From Asanoa siamensis (GTDB lineage Bacteria > Actinomycetota > Actinomycetes > Mycobacteriales > Micromonosporaceae), in contig NZ_BONE01000066.1 of assembly GCF_016862555.1 (NCBI RefSeq), forward strand, positions 1 through 42,698: DNA of 42,698 bases, given 5' to 3'. The position numbers and the translations under genes were made by a program. How positions within the stretch are numbered: the first letter of the stretch is position 1; every line of letters begins with the position of its first letter. Positions 1 through 7,821 of the stretch are shown here, one piece after another. The notes under the pieces are model-generated. The model did not search any database. It had not been told where the DNA came from and saw only the letters and a list, made by a program, of their open reading frames with translations.

Positions 1-2569
1 CGGACGACCCGGACTCTGCCACAGGTATCGACTGATCAACCGGCGTCGGACCCGGCTTGCGGTCCGACCACAACTCCGTCCCCGACGACCCAGACTCTGC
101 CGCAGGCATCGACTGATCACCCGACGTCGGACCGGGCTTGCGCTGCGACCACAAATCGGTCGCCGAGGACCGCGATTCCGCCGCAGGCGGCGACGGATCG
201 CCTGCCGCCGCATGCTCCAGTTCCGACGCCGACAACCGCGACTCCACCGGGGCTGCTGACTGATCACCAAGCGCTGGGCCGGGCTTGCGGTCCGACCACA
301 AGTCCGTCGCAGACGACCGCGATTCCGGCCTGGCCGCCGGCTGATCAGCCGCCGTCGGACTGGGCTTGCGGTCCGACCACAGATCGGTCGCCGACGAACC
401 CCGCTCGGCCACAGCAGGCGCATCGTCGGCCGTCGGGGAGGGCTTGCGCTCCGAGAACAGGTCGGTCGGTGGGGCCGCATCGGCCGTGGGCCGCGGGTTG
501 CCCGGGCTGCTCTGCCCGGGTTGACGCCTGGTCCACAGGTCCGTCGCCGATGAGCCAGGCCGCGCGACGCCCCGGCTGCCCGCAGCCGGGGTTTGCTCGT
601 CGGGCCGGGTTCCGGCGGTGGTCGGCGTCGCCACGGTCGCTTGCGGGTCGGTGGCCGCGGATCCGGCCCGCGCTGCCGGCCCCGCACCCTCGCTAGGGGC
701 GTGCGGCGGTGCCGGCTGGGACGGGGCACCGGCGGTCGGCGGTTGGCCCGTCCAGGTCTGCGCGCCCGCGGGGTTCGCCGGCGACTGACCCGCCCAGGAC
801 TGCGCTGTGGGCAACGCGCCCTGGCCGCCTGGCTCGCCGCCGGCGGGCGCCGGGCGACGGGCCGGCATGGACTGCGCGCTTCCGGACTGCGAGGAGCCGG
901 CTTCCGGCGTCTCGGGACGCGCGTAGGGTGCACCGCCCGGACTCTGGTCGGGCCACTGCTGGGCTGCCGGTGCTTCGCCCGGTCGGGCAGGCCAGCGCTG
1001 CGTTCCGTCCGTACCACCGGAAGGCATCGCAGAGCCGGGCCAAAGCTGCCCGGCCGTCTGCGGCGAATTGGCCGGTGCCGTCGTCGGCGGGGCGGACGCG
1101 GCGGGCGACGGCCATGCCGGCGCCGGCCGTGCCGGGCCTCCGCCGTCTGGCCAACCCGGCGCCGGGGTCTGCGGGTCGGTACCCCGGGTCGTGCCCGCAG
1201 CGCTGTCTGGCCAACCCGGCGCAGGGCTAGGCGCGTCCGTGGGACGCGTCGAACCCACGCTGTCGGCCCACCCCGATGGCGGGCCCTGCGCGTCCGTGGG
1301 CCGCGTCGGGCCCGCACTGTCTGGCCAGGGGCCCTGCGTTTCGGTGGGCCGGGTCGGGAGCGCACCGTCGGGCCAGCCGGACGCGGTGCCAGGCACCCGG
1401 CCGCTCGCCGGGCCGGGCGGGGTCGCCCGGTCGGGCGTACCCGGGGCGGGTCTGCCCTCAGTCGAGCCGTTGGTGGGCGACCAGGCCGCGGGGCGCGAGT
1501 CGTCATGAACCGGCCGGCGGCCTGGGCCGGCCTGCTCCGAGTCGGATCCGCCGAATAAGCCGCCGCCGGAGGTGGGTCTGGACGGCGGGCGAGGAGCCGG
1601 TGGCGGCGTGCTGAAGCGGCCGGGCGGGCTGAGCCGCGCCGGATCGTCGCGGAACGGCGAGCGGGGTCGCATCTGCGGCGCCGGGCGGTCGGTGACCTCG
1701 CGCGGGGGGTCGGCCCCGGGGCCTAGGGAGCGCGGCGGCGGCTGGTCGCCGTGCACCACCGGTGGCGGCCACGCCGTGCTGTCGCCGTTGGTCGCGGGTG
1801 CGGGCTGGCGGCCGTACCCGTTGTCGTCGGGCCGTTGCTGGTAGGGCGTGGCGTCCGTGACCTGCGGCGGCGGCAGCGGCTGGAACGGCGGTGGCGCCGC
1901 GGGCGACGACGGGGTGGCATCAGTGGGGGCAACCCCGCCCCGGCGCCGGCCGGAGGCGATCGGCGAGTCGAAGCCGGGCGGCCTGGTCGGCCGGTTGCGG
2001 CGCGGCGGCTCGATGCTGTCGGGTTCGAGGACCGGCCCGGTCACCGCGGCGGCGCGGTCGACGAAGGGGGGTTCGATGATCTCGCCCTGGACGACCTGCC
2101 CGGGTACGGAGGCCCGCGCGCGGGCCCGCGCCGCCGTCTCCGCTCGGTCGAGGCGGGCGCGGGCGCCCATGGTGCGGCCCGGGAGCCGCACGTCGCCGCG
2201 GGCGAGTTGGGACACGAACCAGGCCGGTAGGTAGCCCTCGATGGGTAGGCCCGGGTTGACCGCCAGCCACCACTCCAGGTTGGGCCAGCTGGAGGCGAGG
2301 TCGTGGTAAGGCATGCGCCGGGCCGACCCGGCGTTGTCCGCCAGGCATATGCGCAGAGCGTCACCGGATGTGAAGGCGAGGACGTGCGTACGGCCGTTGG
2401 TCGTCCAGGTGCCCCAACCGACCGGCGCGCGTCCGGCGAGTGCGTCCGCCGAGACGGGGAGCAGCAGCTCGGAGCGGGCCAGGATGCGGAAGTAGAGTTC
2501 CTGATCGCCGGCGCGGAGCGCGTCCCGCATCGCCGCCTCGACCTCGGTGGCCGGTTCCCAATCGGTCAC
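1..2569 (-). CDS. SseB-domain T7SS-associated protein, repetitive C-terminus (3' end off window)
   Basis: The reading frame is open from a GTG at 2569 to the left edge (856 codons seen, no stop). I chose GTG 2569 over GTG 2575 because AGGAAGG lies at usable spacing only for the former. Residues 1 to about 130 look like an SseB N-terminal domain as found in actinobacterial proteins next to WXG100 genes: an acidic helical start, then a Trp-rich core (WGTWTT, WPNLEWWLAVNPGLPIEGYLP). From about residue 170 the chain becomes Pro/Gly/Ser/Arg-rich and looks disordered. It carries two tandem-repeat families, one of 19 residues and one of 27 residues. The gene follows the eccB-WXG100-WXG100 genes on the same strand after a hairpin and a 480-bp gap. 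A role as a T7SS accessory or scaffold protein is inferred from context; its biochemical function is unknown. A stop codon and further domains may lie outside the window. Confidence 0.8.
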   Translation of the reverse strand, partial: MTDWEPATEVEAAMRDALRAGDQELYFRILARSELLLPVSADALAGRAPVGWGTWTTNGRTHVLAFTSGDALRICLADNAGSARRMPYHDLASSWPNLEWWLAVNPGLPIEGYLPAWFVSQLARGDVRLPGRTMGARARLDRAETAARARARASVPGQVVQGEIIEPPFVDRAAAVTGPVLEPDSIEPPRRNRPTRPPGFDSPIASGRRRGGVAPTDATPSSPAAPPPFQPLPPPQVTDATPYQQRPDDNGYGRQPAPATNGDSTAWPPPVVHGDQPPPRSLGPGADPPREVTDRPAPQMRPRSPFRDDPARLSPPGRFSTPPPAPRPPSRPTSGGGLFGGSDSEQAGPGRRPVHDDSRPAAWSPTNGSTEGRPAPGTPDRATPPGPASGRVPGTASGWPDGALPTRPTETQGPWPDSAGPTRPTDAQGPPSGWADSVGSTRPTDAPSPAPGWPDSAAGTTRGTDPQTPAPGWPDGGGPARPAPAWPSPAASAPPTTAPANSPQTAGQLWPGSAMPSGGTDGTQRWPARPGEAPAAQQWPDQSPGGAPYARPETPEAGSSQSGSAQSMPARRPAPAGGEPGGQGALPTAQSWAGQSPANPAGAQTWTGQPPTAGAPSQPAPPHAPSEGAGPAARAGSAATDPQATVATPTTAGTRPDEQTPAAGSRGVARPGSSATDLWTRRQPGQSSPGNPRPTADAAPPTDLFSERKPSPTADDAPAVAERGSSATDLWSDRKPSPTAADQPAARPESRSSATDLWSDRKPGPALGDQSAAPVESRLSASELEHAAAGDPSPPAAESRSSATDLWSQRKPGPTSGDQSMPAAESGSSGTELWSDRKPGPTPVDQSIPVAESGSS
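2..500 (-). repeat. 27-residue (81-bp) tandem repeats inside the SseB-domain gene
   Basis: On the minus strand the frame reads a repeated unit of the form SSATDLWSDRKPxPTxxDQ followed by a variable xxAAESR. Equivalent codons recur every 81 bp (near 63, 144, 290, 371 and 452). One unit between 144 and 290 is shortened and diverged. The array appears to continue past the left edge. Substitutions are scattered but the spacing stays in frame, so this is a protein-level repeat and not a DNA element. Confidence 0.85.
1140..1400 (-). repeat. 19-residue (57-bp) tandem repeats inside the SseB-domain gene
   Basis: A second, unrelated repeat lies in the same reading frame. The unit is TRPTDAxxPxPGWPDSxGx. 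Equivalent bases occur at 1203, 1260 and 1317 (period 57), followed by a shortened 48-bp unit near 1365. Diverged Trp-Pro-Asp units continue on either side. Confidence 0.8.
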
Positions 2570-2576
2570 GGCCACC

Positions 2577-3049
2577 CCCTTCCTGGACAGGCCAGACGCA
2601 TCGCGTACAACCTACAAGGTGTCAGCTAGATCACGATGTAGGGACGTCACTGGCTGTATCACCCGCACCGCTCGTCGATACCGTCGCGATCCGAACCCGC
2701 GGGTGGACCCGAAAGGTGCTCGACGACCGCCGGTTGCGCACCCCGTCCCTTCGCGACCGTAGTCGCCGCCGCCTTCTCCCTGCCAATCGTCATCTTGCCA
2801 GTTGCACCAGGTTCCGTCATCGCCCAGCGGACCCGTGCGGGCGCGCTCCCGACCGGGCGCCGACAGCCGCGATCCGCCGCCGTGGCGGCCGACCCGCGAC
2901 CGCCCACGTACTGACCTGGCAACCAACACCGGCGTGACGCTAGCGGTAGTCGACCTCCATGTGGAGACGGATGACCCGCAACTCCGCGACCGGGTGACAA
3001 TCGGCACGCACTTTCTGGACATCGGACAGGGCAACCAACCTCGCCTCCT
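2577..3049. other. Intergenic region between WXG100 genes and SseB-domain gene
   Basis: About 470 bp without a convincing gene. It begins after the hairpin that follows the second WXG100 gene and ends at the ribosome-binding site (AGGAAGG) of the SseB-domain gene, so it should contain that gene's promoter. I could not identify a clear -35/-10 pair. Short open frames exist on both strands, but none has a ribosome-binding site or a recognisable product. Confidence 0.5.
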
Positions 3050-3084
3050 GGGCGCCGCCGGCAAGGGTGGTGCCGGCGGCGCCC
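3050..3084 (-). terminator. 14-bp perfect GC-rich hairpin after the second WXG100 gene
   Basis: GGGCGCCGCCGGCA pairs perfectly with its complement across a 7-nt loop, starting 13 nt after the stop codon of the WXG100 gene on the minus strand. There is no U-tract, as is common for actinobacterial hairpin terminators. It probably ends or attenuates the eccB-WXG100 transcript before the SseB-domain gene. Confidence 0.65.
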
Positions 3085-3097
3085 CGCTCCGCCCACC

Positions 3098-3391
3098 TCA
3101 CTGGAAGAGGTTGGTGTTCTTCTTCTCGGTGCTGAGGTAGTCGGTCGCCGAGTCGTCCAACGCCCGCTTGATGTCGCGGAGCATCGCCTGTAGGTCGGCC
3201 GAGGCGGCGCGCCAGCGGCTCTGCCGTTGGTCGTAGGCCGCTCTGGCCTCGCCGTCCCATGTGGCCACCAACGGTGCCGCGTCGCGCTCGAGCTGGCCTA
3301 GCTGCGTGTCGAGGGTGTTGAGGGCCTTCTGGATGTCGGCGCCGGCCTGCTGCAGGGCGGGAAAGTTGACGACCAGGATGTCGTCGCGCAT
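3098..3391 (-). CDS. WXG100-family T7SS protein (second of pair)
   Basis: The product has 97 residues, the standard length for the EsxA/EsxB family of small helical-hairpin proteins exported by type VII secretion. The WXG turn is W45-D-G47, between two predicted amphipathic helices. The C-terminal export motif YxxxE is present as Y85-L-S-T-E89. The ATG start is preceded by GAGGAG at 7-nt spacing. It lies 12 nt downstream of the other WXG100 gene, so the two are probably co-transcribed and form a heterodimer, as EsxA/EsxB-type pairs do. Its export by the EccB/EccE-containing machine encoded next door is inference from proximity. Confidence 0.92.
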   Translation of the reverse strand: MRDDILVVNFPALQQAGADIQKALNTLDTQLGQLERDAAPLVATWDGEARAAYDQRQSRWRAASADLQAMLRDIKRALDDSATDYLSTEKKNTNLFQ

Positions 3392-3403
3392 CGCGGGTCT
3401 CCT

Positions 3404-3721
3404 CTACAACGGCAGCTGGATGCCTCGGTTGGTGGTGGCGATCCGGCTGGCGGCCTCGCTGTCGGTTGCTTCGTATTGCCGTCCGGCGGTGCGGATCGCG
3501 CCCGCCGTCTCGCGTAGGGCGCGCTGCATGGCGGCCTGATCCTGGCCCCATTGCTGTTTGACCTGCTCGAAGGAGCGGCCGCCGGCACCGCGCCAGGCGG
3601 TCTGCAGGACGGCCAGCTCCGCCATCAGGTTGGTCAGCATGCTCTGTAGGGACTGGTCGACCTGCTCGAACCTGGCCGCGGTCTGCTGCATCACCGCGGC
3701 CTGTGCCTGCGTCTGGGACAC
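3404..3721 (-). CDS. WXG100-family T7SS protein (first of pair)
   Basis: The product has 105 residues, is Gln/Ala-rich and strongly helical. The WXG turn is W43-R-G45. A YxxxD export-type motif is present as Y83-E-A-T-D87. If the pair forms one heterodimer, only one partner's tail is usually needed for export, so it is notable that both members carry a YxxxD/E motif. The start is taken as GTG at 3721; the upstream sequence has only a weak GGGGTGA ribosome-binding site. It lies 133 bp downstream of eccB on the same strand and just upstream of the second WXG100 gene. Confidence 0.9.
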   Translation of the reverse strand: MSQTQAQAAVMQQTAARFEQVDQSLQSMLTNLMAELAVLQTAWRGAGGRSFEQVKQQWGQDQAAMQRALRETAGAIRTAGRQYEATDSEAASRIATTNRGIQLPL

Positions 3722-3814
3722 CCGGACGTCACCCCGCTCTCACGTCGAAGTTCGCGAATGTCTCGCATGCCGACGCTGACGCTAGTCCTTCGCGGCACAC
3801 GTTCGGTAGCCCCG

Positions 3815-3852
3815 ACAGCACCTGCTGTGGACAACCTCCCGCCTGTGGATAA
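3815..3852. promoter_or_regulatory. Two DnaA-box nonamers plus ACAGCA-CC-TGCTGT palindrome
   Basis: Read on the minus strand, TTATCCACA (3844-3852) and TTGTCCACA (3826-3834) lie 18 bp apart in the same orientation. The first is the classic E. coli-type DnaA box and the second the form common in high-GC actinobacteria. They sit in the 133-bp gap right after the eccB stop codon. A 14-bp inverted repeat, ACAGCA-CC-TGCTGT (3815-3828), overlaps the second box. The sequence match is exact; binding by DnaA is inference. Confidence 0.45.
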
Positions 3853-3854
3853 CC

Positions 3855-5198
3855 TCAGACCGGCTCCCGCGCCCGGGCAGGATCGAGGGATGCATCAGCC
3901 TCCACCAGCGCCACCACCGCCGCCGGCAGGCGCACCGGCCGCACACCGCCATATCCGAGCATCGCCAACGTGTCGGCGCCGACAACCGGGTGCCGGCGGC
4001 CCAGGTCCGTGACGATGCTGACCGTGCCGCCGGTCGCGCCGGGCGCCGGAACCGCCTCGACCAGGGCCGCTCGGCCCGGCGGCACGGACACAGAGGCGGC
4101 GTCGTCCGCGCCACGCGATCTGGCGACATCCGCAACATCGGGCACGGCGGCGCCGGCCACCACCTCGGCGACGCCGCGTTCGTCGCGCACCACGGCACAC
4201 AGCGCACCCCCGAACGACTCGACCAGCGAGGGAGTCACCGTGGGCACCAGACCGTCGGGCACCAGATCCGGCACCTTCGGGATGGCCGCGAACCGCCCCT
4301 GGCCGAGGTCGACCGGCCGGTCCTGCCGGTTGGCCGTCAGCAGGAGGTCGGCCTGCACCTGGGTGATGCCGGCGAGGCCGTCGCGCAGCGCCACCGAGAA
4401 CTGCCGGCCACCACCCTGGCTGGTCACCACGAACACCTCACCGATCCGCGCCGACGGCACGGCGTCCGAGCGTTCGCCCGTCCCGGCGATCCGCGGCACG
4501 GTCAGGTCCGCGCCGGCCGGCAGGGCGCTCAGCAACGCCTGCCCGGCCGGAAACGGACGCGCGGTGGTCCAGCCGAGGGCGGTCAACGCCAGGGCCGGAT
4601 CGCGTACGCGGTAGCGGTGGCTTTGCCACACCAGATGAAGGGAGCCGTCCGGATGAGTTGCCAGCACCGCGCGGTCTCCGAGTGCAGTGCCGCCCGAGCT
4701 CGTCGCGCCGACGAGCACCACCGATGCGGGCCCCGGCACGGTGCAGACGGTCCAGGGTGGACCGAGCAGGCGACCCGAGGCCGGCAGCGACTCCGGTGCG
4801 TCGGCGATGCCCAGCGTGCCGCCCCGGGGCACCCCTTCGATGGAACGGCGCGACACGAGCACGGTCTTCGGCTGGGGCGCTCCGACTGCGAGCAGCGCCG
4901 ACGCGTAGTTGGCCGCGAGGTGCAGCTTGCCGTCGCGGTAGACATAGCGGGCACCGGACTCCCGTTCGACGATGACGGCGGAGCTGTCCCGCCACCGCGT
5001 GCCGCCGCCGTCGACGAGGGCGCCATAAACGACGAATCCGGCCAACGCCAGCACAGCGACCAAAACCCCGGCCAGCACGGCACCGGCGGCGTGCCGAAAC
5101 GGCGGCTGCGCCGGGTCGGTCTCGTGGGTGACCAGCGCGGACACCACCCGCTGCACCATGAACTGGTGGGAGTGCAGCTGATCTTGCCGGGACGGCAT
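3855..5198 (-). CDS. eccB: Type VII secretion protein EccB
   Basis: The product has 447 residues, slightly short for the family (about 460-500). EccB is a core membrane component of the ESX/T7SS complex, with a short cytosolic N-terminus, one transmembrane helix and a large extracytoplasmic domain. Here the N-terminus matches the family (PSRQDQLHSHQFMVQRVVSA), the single helix is at about residues 37-60, and the remainder contains the family's repeated beta-rich R-domain pattern (for example GAPQPKTVLVSRRSIEGVPRG). The ATG is preceded by AGGGAG at 5-nt spacing. It is transcribed divergently from eccE, 77 bp away, and probably heads the transcript with the two WXG100 genes. The genes for EccC, EccD and MycP are not visible here. 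Confidence 0.93.
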   Translation of the reverse strand: MPSRQDQLHSHQFMVQRVVSALVTHETDPAQPPFRHAAGAVLAGVLVAVLALAGFVVYGALVDGGGTRWRDSSAVIVERESGARYVYRDGKLHLAANYASALLAVGAPQPKTVLVSRRSIEGVPRGGTLGIADAPESLPASGRLLGPPWTVCTVPGPASVVLVGATSSGGTALGDRAVLATHPDGSLHLVWQSHRYRVRDPALALTALGWTTARPFPAGQALLSALPAGADLTVPRIAGTGERSDAVPSARIGEVFVVTSQGGGRQFSVALRDGLAGITQVQADLLLTANRQDRPVDLGQGRFAAIPKVPDLVPDGLVPTVTPSLVESFGGALCAVVRDERGVAEVVAGAAVPDVADVARSRGADDAASVSVPPGRAALVEAVPAPGATGGTVSIVTDLGRRHPVVGADTLAMLGYGGVRPVRLPAAVVALVEADASLDPARAREPV

Positions 5199-5275
5199 CG
5201 AGGCTCCCTTGTGGGCACTGACGGTCTTAGGATGCGGCGAGTAACCGCGCCGAATACGGAGGGGAGGCTACCCCG

Positions 5276-7729
5276 ATGGCATCGATGACGGTGGACCCCT
5301 CACGGAAGATGGTGCACTCGCCTCCACAATGGATCCGCGTGCGCCTCGGCCAGATCCTGGTCGCCCAGGTGGCGCTCGCCGGCGTTTTGGCCGCGAGCGG
5401 CCGTGGACCCATGCTCCTGGCCACCGCGCTGGCTGCCGCGGTCGCGGTAGCGGTCGTCGCTTTTGCCCGTGTGCGCGGCCGATGGTTGTTCGCCTGGTTG
5501 GCGACATGCGTCCGGTACGCGACACGCCGCCACGTCCTGCCGGCTCAGGCCACCCCGGCGGGCTTGGCTGCCTTCCTGGCTCCGGACCTGGCCACGACTG
5601 ACGAGGGCGCCTTCGTCGACGCGGACGGCATGGTCGTGGTCTTCGAGCTCGAAGAGCCGATCGCGGGTCCGGGAAGCGCGCTACCCGACGTCGAAGTTTT
5701 GCTCGATGGCCTCCGTGCCCACGACATACCCGCGAGCGCCGCACACGACGGCAGGGAGACGGTCCTGCGTGATGGCCTCGAGGCCGCCATTTCGGGCCAT
5801 GGTGCGGAGGCTGGCGGCAGGCTCAGCGCCCGAGGAACACCGGTCGTCTGCATCGAGCTGCTGGTGACGGTCGCCCGGGCGCCGACGGCTCGGCAGGAGG
5901 GCACTGCGGCGGCGGCGTCGTACCGCCGGCTGACCGGCGATCGGGTGCTGACGCTGCGGCGGACGTTCGTCGTGCTGCGGGTTGGGCGGCCGGTCGGTCG
6001 GTCCGACGGCGATCTACGGCCGACGGTGGCCCGCGTCGCCCGGCGGGTTGGCAAGCGGCTTGGTCCGCATCGCCGTCTTGGCAGCGACGACGCGCTAGCC
6101 ACGGTCGCGGAGCTGGTCCATCACGACGGCAGGTCCGCGGTTGACGAGCGCTGGGCGCACATCACGATCGGTGGGCTGTGTCAGGCCGGCTATCGGTTGA
6201 GAACGGCGGATGGCGACCGTCTCGTGCGGGAGGTGCTAGCCCTGCCCGCGGCGGCGACGACCGTCGTGGTGGGCAAGGCCGACGGACTGGCGATCCGCCT
6301 GGCCGCGGAGTCGCCGAGGCATCTGGCCCAGGCCGATCGCGCGCTGCGGCACTTGGCAGCCGTCGAGGGGGCCACTCTCGAACGGCGGGACGGCGACCAC
6401 CGCTTCGCGATGGCCGAGACCTTGCCGTTCGCCGGGCATTCGCGCTCACTCGGGCTCGGTTCGATCGTGGCGCGGGCGGGTGCCTGGTCGAGCCCGCGCC
6501 CTGCCGAGACACCGTCGGCGTCGGGCAGAGCAGGCGGATTGAGCGCAGCAGAGGCGCCAACACCGTCGGCGCCCGGCAGGGCCGGCGGATTGAGCTCAGC
6601 AGAGGCGCCGACGCCGTCGGCGCCGGGCAGGAATGGCGGAAGGAGCGCAGCAGAAGCGGCTCGGGTTCGTGAACCGGCACCTCTGCCGGGACAGGTGCAG
6701 CCCGGTCGGCCCAGGCCGAGACCTCGACCACCGCGCAGGCACCCCGTGGCCCCGAACTCACGGGACACCTTAGTGAGCCAGCCACTCCCCTCGGCCGGCA
6801 TGGTGCTCGGTTACGACCGGCATGGGGCGCCGATTGTGGTCCGACTACACCGGGTGGGCGGGACGCGGATCGTCGTGGTGGCTGGGCTGGCGACCGCGCA
6901 GGTCCTGGCCCTACGCGGGCTGGCGTTGGGGGCGCGCCTCGACGTTCGGACCCGCAGGTGGGCGGCCTGGCACGGCTTCGCCGAGGAGGCGGCCGGCGCC
7001 GTCGACACCGTTACGGTCACGCCCGACGCCGCACCGCTGCAGCACTGGCCGGCGCCCGGCAATGCTTCGGCTTACGCGGCTCGGCCGCACGGGACGGCCA
7101 GCGGGCCAGCCGAAGGAGCGACCCCGATGCACCCGCGCCTGACAGTCCTCGACGTCTCCACGCGCCGACGAACGCCGGGCTCACCAAATGTCGCGGTGTG
7201 CGACGCTCCGACCGCGTCTCCGTTCGGCACCAACGCCGCCGCGGCAACGGCTAGCGCGGTGATGAGCGCCAACGCGACGGCGGCTCGCTCGACGGCCGGC
7301 GCAATTCCGGCCCGAGGTCACCCTCCAGCCGGCGTCGGCGGGGTGGCGGTGTCTCGGCGGAGAGCAGGCAGGCGGCACATTCTCGAGTTGGATGGGCCGG
7401 ACGACTACGGGCACGACCCGCCCGCCACGGACGACGAGCGGCCCGAGCCGGTGGGCGAACGGTGGCACACCGTGGTGGCGGTCCGGGACGAGCTGGTGGA
7501 GGGCGACGCACAGCTACTAGCGGAAGCGGACCTCGTCATCATGCGGACGACCTTGAGCCCCGACGAGGCCGCTCTCGCCGCCGACGCACTCCGAATCCAC
7601 GACGCCGCCGACTGGTTGGTGCGGGGACGCGGCGACGTGGTCGCCGTCGTCAGTGCCGGCGCCGTCCGGTGGGCCGCCGTGCGGACCACGCCGATCGAAC
7701 GTGCACTCACCGAAACCCGGAACCGCTGA
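5276..7729 (+). CDS. eccE: Type VII secretion protein EccE, long variant
   Basis: The product has 817 residues, far longer than typical EccE (about 300-550). Residues 15-70 hold the paired N-terminal transmembrane helices expected for EccE, followed by the conserved cytosolic region up to about residue 410. A linker then carries three 17-residue repeats (GRAGGLSAAEAPTPSAP). A second folded segment begins near residue 500 (VLGYDRHGAPIVVRLHR), resembling the C-terminal part of actinobacterial EccE proteins. A low-complexity Ala/Thr/Arg stretch and an acidic tail complete the chain. The ATG has GGAGGGGAGG upstream. EccE forms the periphery of the T7SS membrane complex. The gene diverges from eccB over a 77-bp region that must hold both promoters. 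Confidence 0.8.
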   Translation: MASMTVDPSRKMVHSPPQWIRVRLGQILVAQVALAGVLAASGRGPMLLATALAAAVAVAVVAFARVRGRWLFAWLATCVRYATRRHVLPAQATPAGLAAFLAPDLATTDEGAFVDADGMVVVFELEEPIAGPGSALPDVEVLLDGLRAHDIPASAAHDGRETVLRDGLEAAISGHGAEAGGRLSARGTPVVCIELLVTVARAPTARQEGTAAAASYRRLTGDRVLTLRRTFVVLRVGRPVGRSDGDLRPTVARVARRVGKRLGPHRRLGSDDALATVAELVHHDGRSAVDERWAHITIGGLCQAGYRLRTADGDRLVREVLALPAAATTVVVGKADGLAIRLAAESPRHLAQADRALRHLAAVEGATLERRDGDHRFAMAETLPFAGHSRSLGLGSIVARAGAWSSPRPAETPSASGRAGGLSAAEAPTPSAPGRAGGLSSAEAPTPSAPGRNGGRSAAEAARVREPAPLPGQVQPGRPRPRPRPPRRHPVAPNSRDTLVSQPLPSAGMVLGYDRHGAPIVVRLHRVGGTRIVVVAGLATAQVLALRGLALGARLDVRTRRWAAWHGFAEEAAGAVDTVTVTPDAAPLQHWPAPGNASAYAARPHGTASGPAEGATPMHPRLTVLDVSTRRRTPGSPNVAVCDAPTASPFGTNAAAATASAVMSANATAARSTAGAIPARGHPPAGVGGVAVSRRRAGRRHILELDGPDDYGHDPPATDDERPEPVGERWHTVVAVRDELVEGDAQLLAEADLVIMRTTLSPDEAALAADALRIHDAADWLVRGRGDVVAVVSAGAVRWAAVRTTPIERALTETRNR
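6524..6660 (+). repeat. 17-residue (51-bp) tandem repeats within eccE
   Basis: Three in-frame units begin at 6524, 6575 and 6626. The first two are nearly identical (GRAGGLS-A/S-AEAPTPSAP) and the third is diverged and truncated. They form a Gly/Ala/Pro linker between two conserved parts of the protein. Confidence 0.85.
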
Positions 7730-7821
7730 GACAACACCGAGTGGCGTCGATGGGTTGCGGGCCGTGAGCAGCGCGGGAAAGTGCCGGTCAGGGGGCGACT
7801 CCGGGCGATCTCCGTGGCACT

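Noticed and set aside
1-500. Regularly spaced repeats considered as a CRISPR array
   Set aside because: The 81-bp units are diverged, keep one reading frame and have no short identical repeats with unique spacers; they encode protein repeats.
593-1558. Plus-strand frame of 321 codons opposite the SseB-domain gene
   Set aside because: Composition is Arg/Gly/Pro-dominated shadow sequence; it mirrors the repeats of the minus-strand gene and has no ribosome-binding site.
2659-2820. Possible 53-residue minus-strand gene starting at ATG 2820 in the gap before the SseB-domain gene
   Set aside because: No ribosome-binding site and no recognisable motif; cannot be supported from the sequence alone.
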